From CAZTDD01 sp964612675 (GTDB lineage: Bacteria; Hinthialibacterota; Hinthialibacteria; Hinthialibacterales; JAKPRU01), in NCBI GenBank assembly GCA_964612675.1, contig CAZTDD010000006.1, positions 41,727 through 105,726 on the forward strand: a stretch of 64,000 nt of DNA, in the 5' to 3' direction. Position numbers and translations under genes: made by a program. A model generated the notes under the pieces. That model was not told where the DNA came from, ran no database searches, and saw nothing but the letters and a program-made list of their open reading frames with translations. The stretch's first letter is position 1. Every line of letters begins with the position of its first letter. This document shows, in pieces, positions 53,034 through 62,451 of this stretch.

Positions 53034-56000
53034 TCAAAACAGCTCCCAATCCTTAACCCGAGTACTTGAGTCAAAGATCACCGTCGTCGTCAGCGGTTCG
53101 CTCAGTCTGCCGTCCGCGTAAAGTGCGTAGAACACAAGCGCGTGATCGCCGCTTTGCGCAAATGAATCGGCGGGAATAGTCCCTGTCCAGCGCCAGGTTT
53201 CTTCATCGCGCGCTAAATCAATCTCCGGGAATGACGCTAACGCTGCGCCACTTTCCGAGTGTGGAACAACCGTCACGAATACACGCTCGGGAAGCGCTGC
53301 CTCCAGAACATCGACCCATACACTAATATCCCCGGAAGCCGGCTCCTCAAATTCCGGTACCGCAAGCAGCGTCGGCAACGACGCCGCTCCCGGCCCCGCC
53401 AACGCGCCACGACGGCCGATATACCAGTCATCGGCCACTAAACCGTCGTCTTTTGTGGTTTGGCCATCCCCGTCATCATCCAACAACGGCTCGGGCTGCC
53501 CCATCCGATCCACCAGCGAAATGTACGCACCGTCAAACGACGTCCAAATATCTTTCCCCTGATACGCATTCCCCAGAAAATATTTGCTAAAGGACATCTG
53601 TGAAAGGCCCTGAACAAAAAGTCCCTTTGCCTGATGCGTTGTTCCCGCAATAACAACACGTCTTTCAGAAAATCCTCCCGAATTCGCCTCGATAAACCTC
53701 CCCGCATACGGCGCGTCCACCACCAAAATGATTTCCAGTAATGGATATTGGCTTTGTGTGCGGTTCAATGATGAGATTAAATCAACGGCGGAAATCCTTG
53801 CATTCTCGTCGAGAATAAATCCACCCTCTTGTGAACAATCGCCGACCAGATAAATAAACAATCGCAACCTCTTGTCACTTGATTCTGGAACGGATAGGGC
53901 TGCGAGCGCATTCTGAAACTCATCTGAATTTGTTGGAACATCCCGACCGAGAATTCGGATATCGTCGTTTTTGTAACCCCGCTTCTGACACACATCCAAC
54001 GCGTACGAAACCATTTCCCGCGCAAACTCGCGGACCTGTCCACCACCCGCCACAAGCAGCGCGCGAATCGTCAAAACTTCTTCGGGATTCGGGTTTTCAC
54101 TAACGCGAAACCGCGTAATCTTCGGACGTGACAAACGCTCATACGGAAAGCGTGCCGTATAGCTGACAATATACACACCTTCTTCCGCCAGGTCCTTCAG
54201 TTTTCCGGTCCATGTTTTCCCGCTTCGGTTCAAGTTGATTCGTTTGAACGTTCGATCCGACGCTACCGCTTTGCCTGCATGAATCTCCGGCGCGGGCGGG
54301 CGAATCACCGCCCAGACCTCCAATGGATCCGAACCGGAAACAACTGTCGTATTAAGATCAATCGATGAGCCGGGTTGAATCGTCAAGAATTCATCGTCCG
54401 ACGGATAGATATCCGCGAATGCTGGAAATTCTCCGCTCCCCTGTCCTGCATACGCCCAACTGCGGCCGAACCGATCCCGCCCCATCGCAAATCCATCGGC
54501 GTCATTGAATACCCCATCTCCATTGTCGTCCATCTGCGGCCGTTGACCGCTCGGGCTGAATTCACGGAAAAAACCGTCCGCGGCTTTGACCGCCTCCTCC
54601 ATCGTCGCCCCCATATACGCCGCACCCCAAAAAATGTAACTAAACGATGTCAATTCGGGCGGTGGCATCATCACCGCTTCTCGATCGGCGCTCGTACTGG
54701 AGATGACAAGACGCTTCTCGCCTTCCGGCGGCGTGCAGTTCTCCACAAATTTCCCGGAATAACAGGAATCCACGACGAGGGTGACATCAATGTTTGTGTC
54801 GTCGGTCGTCAGCGTATCCAACCATGAATCCAACTCCGTTGTAGAAATCGTTTGTCTTGGATTAAGGCCAAAATACAGGTCGGTGATTTCTGACCAATCC
54901 TGCATTAAATACGCATGGTCGATCATATAAATCAAAACCCGTCTGCCGGGAGAAATTAAATCGCTTTTCGCCCACTCGATGGATTTACGCAAGGTTTTCT
55001 TATTCGCGGGGCCGTAAATATCGTTGATGCCGTCGCCGTCAACATCTTGCTCCTCATCAAACGCCGACAGCCACCGAATATCGTCTTTCTCGTATCCCCG
55101 GGCAAGGCAGATCGAATACGCATAGGCCGCAAGCGCTTTCGTCTGTTCGGCCAGCGCATTGCCCGGATAGTCGCCCCCGCCGGCAACGATCAGGACACGA
55201 GGGGCGTCGATTTCCCACGACCGCGCTGTGCCGTAGCTGTTCCCTATCAATATCGAACGGCCATCCGGCGAAAACGCCAGGGAAGAGACACCAAAGGTCT
55301 GCTCCGCAGACTCCCGAAGTTCCAAACCCGTCTGGGTGTCCCATAAGTTCAACTTCAGCGTCTGATCATAACTCGTCGTCAACACCTGCGTCCCGTCCGG
55401 CGAAAACGCCACCGGCGCATCGAGATATGTATCTATGCCGAAGGTACGGTTGATCTCGCCACTCTCCAGATCCCATAATATCAGTTCACCCTGATTATCG
55501 GTCGCGCCCTGGTAGGTCCCCGCGAGTATGTGACGTCCGTCAGGAGAAAACACAGCTGAAGAAACTGCACCGGCATTTCCCGTAAGCGTTTGTATCTCGT
55601 CTCCTGTGGCCGCATTCCAGACCTTGATCTCGCCGTATGAGTTATACATACCAAGACCGCTGTATTCAATAAAACTGCTGCCGGTGACTATCCTTGTACC
55701 CTCCGGTGAAAAAGCCACGGATGTAAGAGAATAGGCATGTCCCGCAAAAGTTTGGATTGTCCGCCCTGTCTCCACGTCCCACAGTCGAGCCGTCTTGTCC
55801 TTACTGCCCGTGAGAACCCACTCGCCGTCCGGCGAAAATGCAATCGACGAAATAGAATCAACGTGGCCGGAGAACGTGCAAATCACCTCAGTTGTTGTCA
55901 CATCCCACAGCCTGGCCGTTTGATCCCAACTCCCCGTCACGATGTAATTTTCATTCGGCGAAAACGCGACAGAAGAAACCATGTCCGTATGTCCTGCAAA

Positions 56001-57161
56001 TCTCCGAATCTCATGCCCCATTTCCGCATCCCATAGTCTGGCGGTTTTATCAGCATACCCCATTAAAACCTTTGTTCCGTCCGGCGAAATCGCAGCGGAG
56101 TATACGCTATCTGTATGTCCTCCGTACTCGCGCATCTGGTCTCCTGTCCTTGCATTCCACAGTCTCGCTGTCTGATCCTCACCGCCTGTCAGCACCGTCG
56201 TCCCATCCGGAGAAAATGTGACGGATAGTACGGGATCTTTATGTCCTCGGAGTGTGTCAGTCACTTTTCCCGTCTCCACATCCCACAACAAGGAGATACC
56301 GACAACATCCTGAGTCGATGTATCGTAAGAAGAGCCTCCGGCAACTATCTTCGACCCATCCGGTGAGAATGCAATTGATGATACCAAAGAGAAATAGTCG
56401 GGAGTGACGAATGTGCGAATCTCCTCACCCGTATTGGCATCCCACAAATGTCCATCCAAACACCACGTCAACACCTGCGTACCATCCGGCGAGAACGCTA
56501 CTCCCTCGACGTCGAAGGTAAGCCCGAGAAAGGTATGCCCGACAAAGGTCCGTACTTCCTGTCCTGTGGAGGCATCCCACAACTTCGCCGCATCCGCACT
56601 CCCCGTCAACACCTGCGTTCCGTCCGGTGAAAACGACACGGAACGCACAGGAGACGTATGCCCCGCAAACTCCCGAAGCTCGGCACCACTCTGTACGTCC
56701 CATAACTTCGCCGTCTTATCCCTACTCCCCGTCAACACCTGCGTCCCGTCCGGCGAAAAGGCCACAGCCAAAAAGAAATCGTCATGATTTGGAAAAACGC
56801 GGATCTGGCGGCCGGTGTTCAGATCCCACAGTCTCGCCGTCCCATCATAGCTGCCGGTCAATAGTAGGCTTCCGTTCGGAGAAACGGCAATCGAAGGGAT
56901 CAAATCGGAGTGTCCGAAGAATCTCCGAATAGGCGTGCCGACGTCCACGTCCCAGAGAACCGCCGGCGGTACCCCACCGGTGACAAAATGTCTCCCGTTG
57001 GGACGATACGCAACACACTTGAGCATTCCCTCCCCATACACCTGGAGTGGAATATCCGGCTGACCCACTACGCCAACAGGCACGGTCAGCAGCATTCCGG
57101 TCAACAGTAGTATTGAATACCAACGTAAACGAAGTCGATCGAAGTCAACGCTACTCATCAT
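53034..57161 (-). CDS. Exported WD40 double-propeller protein with active and degenerate caspase-like domains
   Basis: 1375 residues. AGGAG sits 7-8 nt before the ATG; a signal peptide follows (LRWYSILLLTGMLLTVPVGV). Residues about 40-650 hold 14 WD40 repeats (FSPDGTQVLTGSRDKTAKLW type), enough for two seven-bladed propellers. Residues 654-870 are a clan CD (caspase/legumain-like) peptidase: RVLIVAGGGDYPGNALAEQT, His749 in IYMIDHAY, Cys800 in VVDSCYSGKF. A second copy (about 1020-1220; RALLVAGGGQVREF) has Asp1108 for the His and Pro1151 for the Cys (VVDAPYAGRF). EF-hand-like loops (DVDGDGIND; DDNGDGVFND; DDDGDGQTTKDDG) are dispersed. Probably a periplasmic or secreted protease or binding protein; substrate unknown. 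Confidence 0.85.
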   Translation of the reverse strand: MMSSVDFDRLRLRWYSILLLTGMLLTVPVGVVGQPDIPLQVYGEGMLKCVAYRPNGRHFVTGGVPPAVLWDVDVGTPIRRFFGHSDLIPSIAVSPNGSLLLTGSYDGTARLWDLNTGRQIRVFPNHDDFFLAVAFSPDGTQVLTGSRDKTAKLWDVQSGAELREFAGHTSPVRSVSFSPDGTQVLTGSADAAKLWDASTGQEVRTFVGHTFLGLTFDVEGVAFSPDGTQVLTWCLDGHLWDANTGEEIRTFVTPDYFSLVSSIAFSPDGSKIVAGGSSYDTSTQDVVGISLLWDVETGKVTDTLRGHKDPVLSVTFSPDGTTVLTGGEDQTARLWNARTGDQMREYGGHTDSVYSAAISPDGTKVLMGYADKTARLWDAEMGHEIRRFAGHTDMVSSVAFSPNENYIVTGSWDQTARLWDVTTTEVICTFSGHVDSISSIAFSPDGEWVLTGSKDKTARLWDVETGRTIQTFAGHAYSLTSVAFSPEGTRIVTGSSFIEYSGLGMYNSYGEIKVWNAATGDEIQTLTGNAGAVSSAVFSPDGRHILAGTYQGATDNQGELILWDLESGEINRTFGIDTYLDAPVAFSPDGTQVLTTSYDQTLKLNLWDTQTGLELRESAEQTFGVSSLAFSPDGRSILIGNSYGTARSWEIDAPRVLIVAGGGDYPGNALAEQTKALAAYAYSICLARGYEKDDIRWLSAFDEEQDVDGDGINDIYGPANKKTLRKSIEWAKSDLISPGRRVLIYMIDHAYLMQDWSEITDLYFGLNPRQTISTTELDSWLDTLTTDDTNIDVTLVVDSCYSGKFVENCTPPEGEKRLVISSTSADREAVMMPPPELTSFSYIFWGAAYMGATMEEAVKAADGFFREFSPSGQRPQMDDNGDGVFNDADGFAMGRDRFGRSWAYAGQGSGEFPAFADIYPSDDEFLTIQPGSSIDLNTTVVSGSDPLEVWAVIRPPAPEIHAGKAVASDRTFKRINLNRSGKTWTGKLKDLAEEGVYIVSYTARFPYERLSRPKITRFRVSENPNPEEVLTIRALLVAGGGQVREFAREMVSYALDVCQKRGYKNDDIRILGRDVPTNSDEFQNALAALSVPESSDKRLRLFIYLVGDCSQEGGFILDENARISAVDLISSLNRTQSQYPLLEIILVVDAPYAGRFIEANSGGFSERRVVIAGTTHQAKGLFVQGLSQMSFSKYFLGNAYQGKDIWTSFDGAYISLVDRMGQPEPLLDDDGDGQTTKDDGLVADDWYIGRRGALAGPGAASLPTLLAVPEFEEPASGDISVWVDVLEAALPERVFVTVVPHSESGAALASFPEIDLARDEETWRWTGTIPADSFAQSGDHALVFYALYADGRLSEPLTTTVIFDSSTRVKDWELF

Positions 57162-57507
57162 GAAGGCACTCCTTTGTGTTCATGTGGTCAACGGTGCCGG
57201 TCAGTGATGTGATGTCCGCTACATACCGGGATATGCCTGTGAGAGAAGCGCAGACGAATGGCAATCCCGGCTGCAGCGAGTTGAAGAGATTATCGAGTTC
57301 AAGCAATAGGTTTGTCAACAAGATTCTTGAGAACCTCGGCACCGTTCTTTTCCGGGTAGTGGATGAGTATCTTGCCAATTCCACCGTGCGCCGCTCGAAA
57401 AGAACCGTATGTCGTCTGACTCCCCGCCTCCCCACCACGGTAAAGAAAGTGTAAGATGGGCGGACTTGCGGTAGACTGGTTCTGAAACGTTGGAGTGTCC
57501 CCGAACC
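57162..57507. other. Divergent spacer between the WD40/caspase gene and a DA1-like gene
   Basis: 346 nt with no recognisable gene, terminator or repeat. An open frame on the plus strand (57176-57454) resembles nothing I know and has no ribosome-binding site. Promoters for both flanking genes are expected here but I could not identify convincing boxes. Confidence 0.4.
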
Positions 57508-58263
57508 ATGAGCGGCATTTCTATTGCCATAATGGGACTGGTATGCATCGCGGCGGTCGTTGCACTAATAGTCGTCGCCTGGAAATTCCGTCCCTCAGGC
57601 ACGGCTACAGGCTACTCGACCGGCGGATACAACAAAAAGAAAGAAGAGAAACCCAAAACAAGAGACGGCCCGGGAGTCGACGAGGAACAGGAAATCAAAG
57701 ATCTCTTCAAGAGGCTCCGGGAATACGCCGACTTTCTGTTCAACTTCAACCCCGGAGATACCGTCGAAGTTCAAGCCGTCCCCCCTGAAGAGATCTGCTT
57801 CAAGTGCAACGTCTCCGGTGACAAATCCCCCCCGTTGGCCGGACTCCGCGAGGAAGAACCCGGAACCATTACCATCTACGTACAAAAAGGGTTACCCCAA
57901 GACCTCTGCTATGCGGCTATGGCAAAAGAGTACGCTCACGCCTGGCAGGAGATCGAAGGGTTCGGCGGCATCGACATCGAAAAGAAGGAAGGGTTTGCGG
58001 AATGGGTGTCGTTCAAGCTGACAGAACTGGCGGGATTTGACGCCGAAACCGTGTTCCGAGATTTCTCGGGCGATATCGAGACATCGGGCCGTAAGAAATT
58101 TCAGGTTCTTGAAGACCAATTCGGGGTGGAAGGTGCGGTGAAAGCAGGGAAAAGCAAAGGAAGGAACCTCAAGGTGCTTCGGTCACCGGAGGAACAACGC
58201 GAGCAGGAACGAGAAGAAGAACCCGACCAGGAACCTGAGGAACCGACGAGGCAAGAGGAGTAA
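57508..58263 (+). CDS. Membrane-anchored DA1-like protein with altered HExxH
   Basis: 251 residues from the ATG at 57508. One N-terminal transmembrane helix (SIAIMGLVCIAAVVALIVVA) is followed by a basic/polar linker and a domain whose core AKEYAHAWQEIEG then KKEGFAEWVSFKL follows the DA1/minimal-metallopeptidase pattern (HExxHAW...EGF.EW). The first metal His is replaced by Lys140, while Glu141, His144 and the distal Glu161 remain. A CxxC-like pair (ICFKC) lies near residue 97. The tail is acidic low complexity. Catalysis is therefore uncertain. An upstream in-frame TTG at 57490 is a less likely start. Confidence 0.6.
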   Translation: MSGISIAIMGLVCIAAVVALIVVAWKFRPSGTATGYSTGGYNKKKEEKPKTRDGPGVDEEQEIKDLFKRLREYADFLFNFNPGDTVEVQAVPPEEICFKCNVSGDKSPPLAGLREEEPGTITIYVQKGLPQDLCYAAMAKEYAHAWQEIEGFGGIDIEKKEGFAEWVSFKLTELAGFDAETVFRDFSGDIETSGRKKFQVLEDQFGVEGAVKAGKSKGRNLKVLRSPEEQREQEREEEPDQEPEEPTRQEE

Positions 58264-58299
58264 CCAGTCTCGTAATCCGTACCTCCCCAGGAGAGCCTT

Positions 58300-58563
58300 T
58301 CACAACAACCACAAAAACACCGCAGCGATAAACGCAAGCATCACCAACGAATACACAATGACCCGTTTCCATAGGGTCCGTCTTTTGTATGGTCGTTGCT
58401 TGAGATCTTCCAGCGTTTGGACTGCAGCCGCGAGGTGACCGGCTGTTTCGCGCCAGTCGGTTGGTTGCGACGGATCCTCACGGCCCATCGTTCGCGAGAA
58501 GATGTAGGGTTCAACAGGCTGACGCCGGGTCGAAGAGGCAAGCAGAGTGTTCCGGGGTTTCAT
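58300..58563 (-). CDS. Small tail-anchored membrane protein, unknown
   Basis: 87 residues. AAGGA lies 9 nt before the ATG. The N-terminal 60 residues are polar with a helix TAGHLAAAVQTLEDLKQRPY, and the C-terminus is one transmembrane helix (VIVYSLVMLAFIAAVFLWLL) ending at the stop, so it resembles a tail-anchored protein. No family recognised. It converges with the DA1-like gene with a 36-nt gap. Confidence 0.5.
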   Translation of the reverse strand: MKPRNTLLASSTRRQPVEPYIFSRTMGREDPSQPTDWRETAGHLAAAVQTLEDLKQRPYKRRTLWKRVIVYSLVMLAFIAAVFLWLL

Positions 58564-59519
58564 ACGATCAAATTCCTTTCCGATTGTCTGCCACCCTTCC
58601 TTCCCGGTACCAACTCAGAGAATCCGCCATTGTAGAGAAAAAACTCACGGCTGTTTGCGCTTGTCCGCCAGAACGATGTCCGCGGCACCTATCCCCGGAT
58701 CGCGTCACCTTTGTTTCTAGCGCCATCCGGCACCATGCAGGGAGCCCCGATCATGGCTGGCCATCGTTGCCGACGGAGTCTCAAATCACAAGTTCATTCC
58801 GCCGATTCTCAATCCTACAAAGTCGTAAATCGCAGACAGTTACATTCGTTTAGCGCATGCGCCTGTTGTATCGGAGCAATCCATGTACCAAGTCGTGAAT
58901 AAGTACAGTTGTACCGTTTAAAAGGTTGGATAGAGGCGGAGGCCGGAATGAACGTAAAGAAACGTAGTCCGTTCAATAGGTTACGGGACAAATATATGTG
59001 CAATCCTAATGGATAAAAAGAGAAATGTTCACGTAATTGTGTGAACAATATCGTTCACATAAACACATTCCAACGAACAGAAATATGCTCTGCACAGCAG
59101 CTATGGGCGGTACGAGTAGATGAAAGATGTTGTATCGAGTCGAAGGTTTTTGGAGTTGAACTCCAAGACGGCTGGATTTCGCGAAGGGGCAGTTGAAGCC
59201 GGCCGCGCGGCGGTGGATTATCAGGGGCCACCGCCGCGCGGGTCTCACCCTCCTTCGACTCGCGCATGGCTAGCCTTTGCCAATCATCGTTTCTCACCCT
59301 TTTCTTGCTTCATCCACACGACAAAGCATTCTTCATGGACTCACCATCTCCCCGCTTCGGCAAGTGGGGTAGAAAAAATCCCGAGGTCCTGCTGAATCGA
59401 CACCCTCATCAAGCCTGGTTTCGGCAAAAGCATTCATGTTTGCTCACCCTCCCCGCGTTGTCGTTCCTGCTCGTGTTCACTTAACTAAAATGATTAGATA
59501 ACAGACTGTTACGAAACAT
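58564..59519. other. 956-nt non-coding stretch with one GC-rich hairpin
   Basis: I find no gene. The part around 58890-59110 is richer in A/T than the surroundings. A perfect 13-bp inverted repeat CGCGCGGCGGTGG/CCACCGCCGCGCG with an 11-nt loop occupies 59204-59240. TTGGAGTTGAACTCCAAG near 59150 is a second short palindrome. Decayed genes or a former mobile element are possible; no coding remnant was recognised. Confidence 0.45.
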
Positions 59520-59909
59520 TCAATAGGCTGGACAGTCGGCTGTCCCAGCCCCGAGATACTCGTTTGGCTCGACACAAGAGGCAATCAATTCAGCAAGATT
59601 ATCCTTGTCTTTCAACCACAGATGCTTTGCATAAACGTGTTCGCCCTTTCCCACAATCACCGTCGGAACCGCGAAGATTTTGAATCGCTCGACAAGAGAC
59701 TTCCCGTCCTCGATCATACAGACAGCCGTTTCCACGTCCCGCCCGGATGACCATACGGATTCATGAAACTCGGTTGTGAATTCCTGCCAATCTTCCCTAT
59801 CCCAACTATGAAAGAGAATGACGTAGGATTTAGTGGCAGATTCAAAGAATTCGGACGCGTTTGCGTCGATGAGTAGCTCGTTAAGAAGTTCAATTTGCAT
59901 GCTCAGCAT
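59520..59909 (-). CDS. Thioredoxin-fold protein lacking the CxxC motif
   Basis: 129 residues from the ATG at 59909 (GGGGGAGG close upstream; the ATG at 59900 is an alternative). The fold is suggested by SYVILFHSWDREDWQEFTTE, where WCxxC would be expected, ETAVCMIEDGKSLVERFKIF and the cis-proline motif FAVPTVIVGKGEHV. Without the cysteine pair it cannot be a classical oxidoreductase; similar proteins act as scaffolds or in binding. No neighbouring partner is obvious. Confidence 0.6.
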   Translation of the reverse strand: MLSMQIELLNELLIDANASEFFESATKSYVILFHSWDREDWQEFTTEFHESVWSSGRDVETAVCMIEDGKSLVERFKIFAVPTVIVGKGEHVYAKHLWLKDKDNLAELIASCVEPNEYLGAGTADCPAY

Positions 59910-59957
59910 TTTCCTCCCCCTTCGGCGTCTTATTTCGTGGTCTTGGACAGTCCGCAC

Positions 59958-60309
59958 CGCACTGAGAAAAACATACGATGGTGACTCGTTAGCAAAGAAC
60001 CATCAGAACGGTGAATATTGAATGCAAACAAGATACCAAGAACACTGGTACATCGAAATCTGTTCAGGAGAGGAAAGGAAGTCACGATGTGAGTCTCGTT
60101 GGCAGAAGTCACGGTCAAAACTGTTTACAAATCGTGGGAAAATCATGCATAGACGAGACTTACAACAACCCGGACGTTCACCTTACCGCATCGACATGAA
60201 CGTTTACGTTCAGCCTACAGACCAGAATGAACAGTTCTTGGCCAGTGTAAACTGGGTCCGGACAGTCAGCGTTGGCCCAGGAGTTGAACACATAGACCAG
60301 CAGCCAGCG
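59958..60309. other. 352-nt gap before the sigma-54 activator gene end
   Basis: No supported gene, repeat or terminator. Open frames here (for example 60011-60199) have no ribosome-binding site and no recognisable sequence. Confidence 0.35.
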
Positions 60310-62451
60310 TCATTCTTCGGGAGGAGACAAGTCGAACTCTTTGATACGTTTCCACAGCGTCGTTCGGCTGATTCCGAGTTTTCTTGCGGCGCGAGCACGG
60401 TTCCATCCCACGGATTCCAGCGTGTCCTCAAGGGTGTCTTTGTCGACCGATGGGGCTTGCGAACCGCCGGATTGCGAGTCGGCACGGGAGGTGCCTTCCT
60501 TCTCTCGGGGCCTCGGTGTGTCTTCGCGCTTCCTGAAAACCTCGGGAGGTAGGCTTTCCGCACGAATAAACCCGTCACTGCTCAGGACGACCGCGTGTTC
60601 GATCGCGTTTTCCAGCTGCCGGACATTGCCCGGCCAGCCACAGGAAAGAAGGACTTCCATGGCCTCGGGTGCGATCCCCTTCACGACTCGGCCAAGCCGT
60701 GCCTGTGAACGTCGCAGAAAGTGCTGCACCAGGAGGGTGATATCTTCTTTTCGTTCCACAAGCGGTGGGAGATGGATTGTCACCACGTTCAGGCGATAAA
60801 AAAGGTCTTCGCGGAAGGTCCCGGCCGCAACGAGCTGCGACAGATCGCGGTTGGTCGCTGCGACAATTCGGACATCGACTTTGATGGTCTGCGTCGAGCC
60901 CACACGTTCGAATTCCCGCTCTTGCAAGACCCGGAGGAGTCGCTGCTGGAGGCCCGGCGACATATCGCCGACTTCGTCCAGGAAAATCGTCCCGCCGTTT
61001 GCCTCTTCGAAACGGCCCCGTTTGTCGCGTGTGGCTCCCGTGAACGCGCCCCGTGTATGGCCAAACAGCTCGCTTTCGAGAAGTGTCTCCGGCAGAGCGG
61101 CGCAGTTGACTTTGACAAGCGGTCCGTCGCGAACGGACCCATGATGGTGAAGCGCCTCCGCAATCAGCTCCTTGCCGGTTCCGCTGGCACCCTGGATCAG
61201 CACAGTCAGGTCGGTATCCGCCACGTTTCGGACCATCTCGAAGACTTTCTCCATGGCGGGGCTTTTCCCGATAATGTTCTCGAAAGAAAACCGTTGAGAA
61301 ACTTCGAGTTCCAGGTCGCGAAGCCTGCTTACGTCCCGGATGACCACCAACGCTCCCTCTTCCGTGTCGCCGGTGATCGGCGTGACGCTCAAAATGTAAC
61401 TCAAAGCACGTCCGGCTCGCTCACAGGAAACTTGAACACCTCGAACCAGCTCCCCCCTGGTGAGCGACTGCTGAATTACCTCCGCCACCGCTTCCCGATC
61501 CGGACCGCAGAGTTCGTGTAAGGGTGTACCGACGGCGTTCTCCCGTGACGTGTTGAAGATCGATGTGGCGGCCTCGTTGAGTCCGGAGACAACCCCGTTG
61601 CGGTCCACTGTGACAATCCCGTCCTGGACGGTGTTGCGGAGCTGCTCTTCCAGCATCGCCTTCTCTTCTTCCGTACGCTGGCGTTCCGTGATATCGAGTC
61701 CGACGAAAACCGCTTCTTTGCCTTCGTTGTATTTCTGAGCGACGATCAGGAAATGGTGCTCTTTTCCGCCGATCATCGCCTTGGTCATGCGGTTCGCTTT
61801 CTGCGCTGAATCCTCGAAGAATTCTTTTACAAACCCCATGAACTCGGGGTCGCTGCCTTTGAATCCGACCGGTTGACCTTCCACCTCACTCGGCGACATC
61901 CCCAGAATCTGGCTCAGATATTCGTTGATGCCGCGGTATCGCAGGTCCGCTCCAATCCACGAAACACAGCCCGGAATCGTATCCAGGACTGCGCGCAGCT
62001 GATCCCTCGTTCCTTGCAAGGTCTCTTCAACGGCCTTTCGTTCGGCAATCTCTCGTCGCAGCGAGCGGTTTGAATTGGCCAGATCTTCGGCTTGTTCCTC
62101 GAGTATCGCAAGCAGTTCCTTTGACCGGCGCTGGCGAAGCAAGGCGAAAACAAGAAGAACCACGATCAGCAGGAATGCGGACACCCCCGCGACAAGAATG
62201 AGGATGATGTTCTCATGGTATGACGGCAGGATGCTGGAGTAATCTGTATCCGCCCCGTCAGTCTGTGTGTGCAGCGAATCTGGGCGGTTCACGTCGGGGG
62301 AGAATCCACCAAGTTCGGCTGAAAACGTCGGAAAACCGTGACTGAGATCGCCACCGAACACCTGACCTGTCGCGAAACAGAATAGGCTCAACAGAAAGAG
62401 GCAACGTGTCGCTCGAAGAAGAAGAGGGCTGGCGGTGTAGCGACTGTGCAT
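60310..62451 (-). CDS. Membrane-anchored sigma-54-dependent activator with two PAS domains
   Basis: 713 residues from the ATG at 62451; a TTG at 62499 opens the same frame. Two hydrophobic segments (about 9-32 and 81-105) bracket a short extracytoplasmic loop. A coiled coil follows (EEQAEDLANSNRSLRREIAE), then PAS 1 (about 150-265) and PAS 2 (about 272-385). The AAA+ domain has Walker A GASGTGKE near 420-427, the sigma-54-contacting GAFTGA and GTIFLDEVGDMSPGLQQRLL; a Fis-type HTH (NRARAARKLGISRTTLWKRI) closes the protein. There is no receiver domain and no separate kinase nearby, so sensing and transcription activation seem to be in one membrane protein. Targets unknown. Confidence 0.9.
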   Translation of the reverse strand: MHSRYTASPLLLRATRCLFLLSLFCFATGQVFGGDLSHGFPTFSAELGGFSPDVNRPDSLHTQTDGADTDYSSILPSYHENIILILVAGVSAFLLIVVLLVFALLRQRRSKELLAILEEQAEDLANSNRSLRREIAERKAVEETLQGTRDQLRAVLDTIPGCVSWIGADLRYRGINEYLSQILGMSPSEVEGQPVGFKGSDPEFMGFVKEFFEDSAQKANRMTKAMIGGKEHHFLIVAQKYNEGKEAVFVGLDITERQRTEEEKAMLEEQLRNTVQDGIVTVDRNGVVSGLNEAATSIFNTSRENAVGTPLHELCGPDREAVAEVIQQSLTRGELVRGVQVSCERAGRALSYILSVTPITGDTEEGALVVIRDVSRLRDLELEVSQRFSFENIIGKSPAMEKVFEMVRNVADTDLTVLIQGASGTGKELIAEALHHHGSVRDGPLVKVNCAALPETLLESELFGHTRGAFTGATRDKRGRFEEANGGTIFLDEVGDMSPGLQQRLLRVLQEREFERVGSTQTIKVDVRIVAATNRDLSQLVAAGTFREDLFYRLNVVTIHLPPLVERKEDITLLVQHFLRRSQARLGRVVKGIAPEAMEVLLSCGWPGNVRQLENAIEHAVVLSSDGFIRAESLPPEVFRKREDTPRPREKEGTSRADSQSGGSQAPSVDKDTLEDTLESVGWNRARAARKLGISRTTLWKRIKEFDLSPPEE

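Noticed and set aside
53400..57000. Regularly spaced repeated DNA suggestive of an array
   Set aside because: The periodicity is the coding sequence of WD40 repeats, with variable units and no spacer structure, so it is not a CRISPR array.
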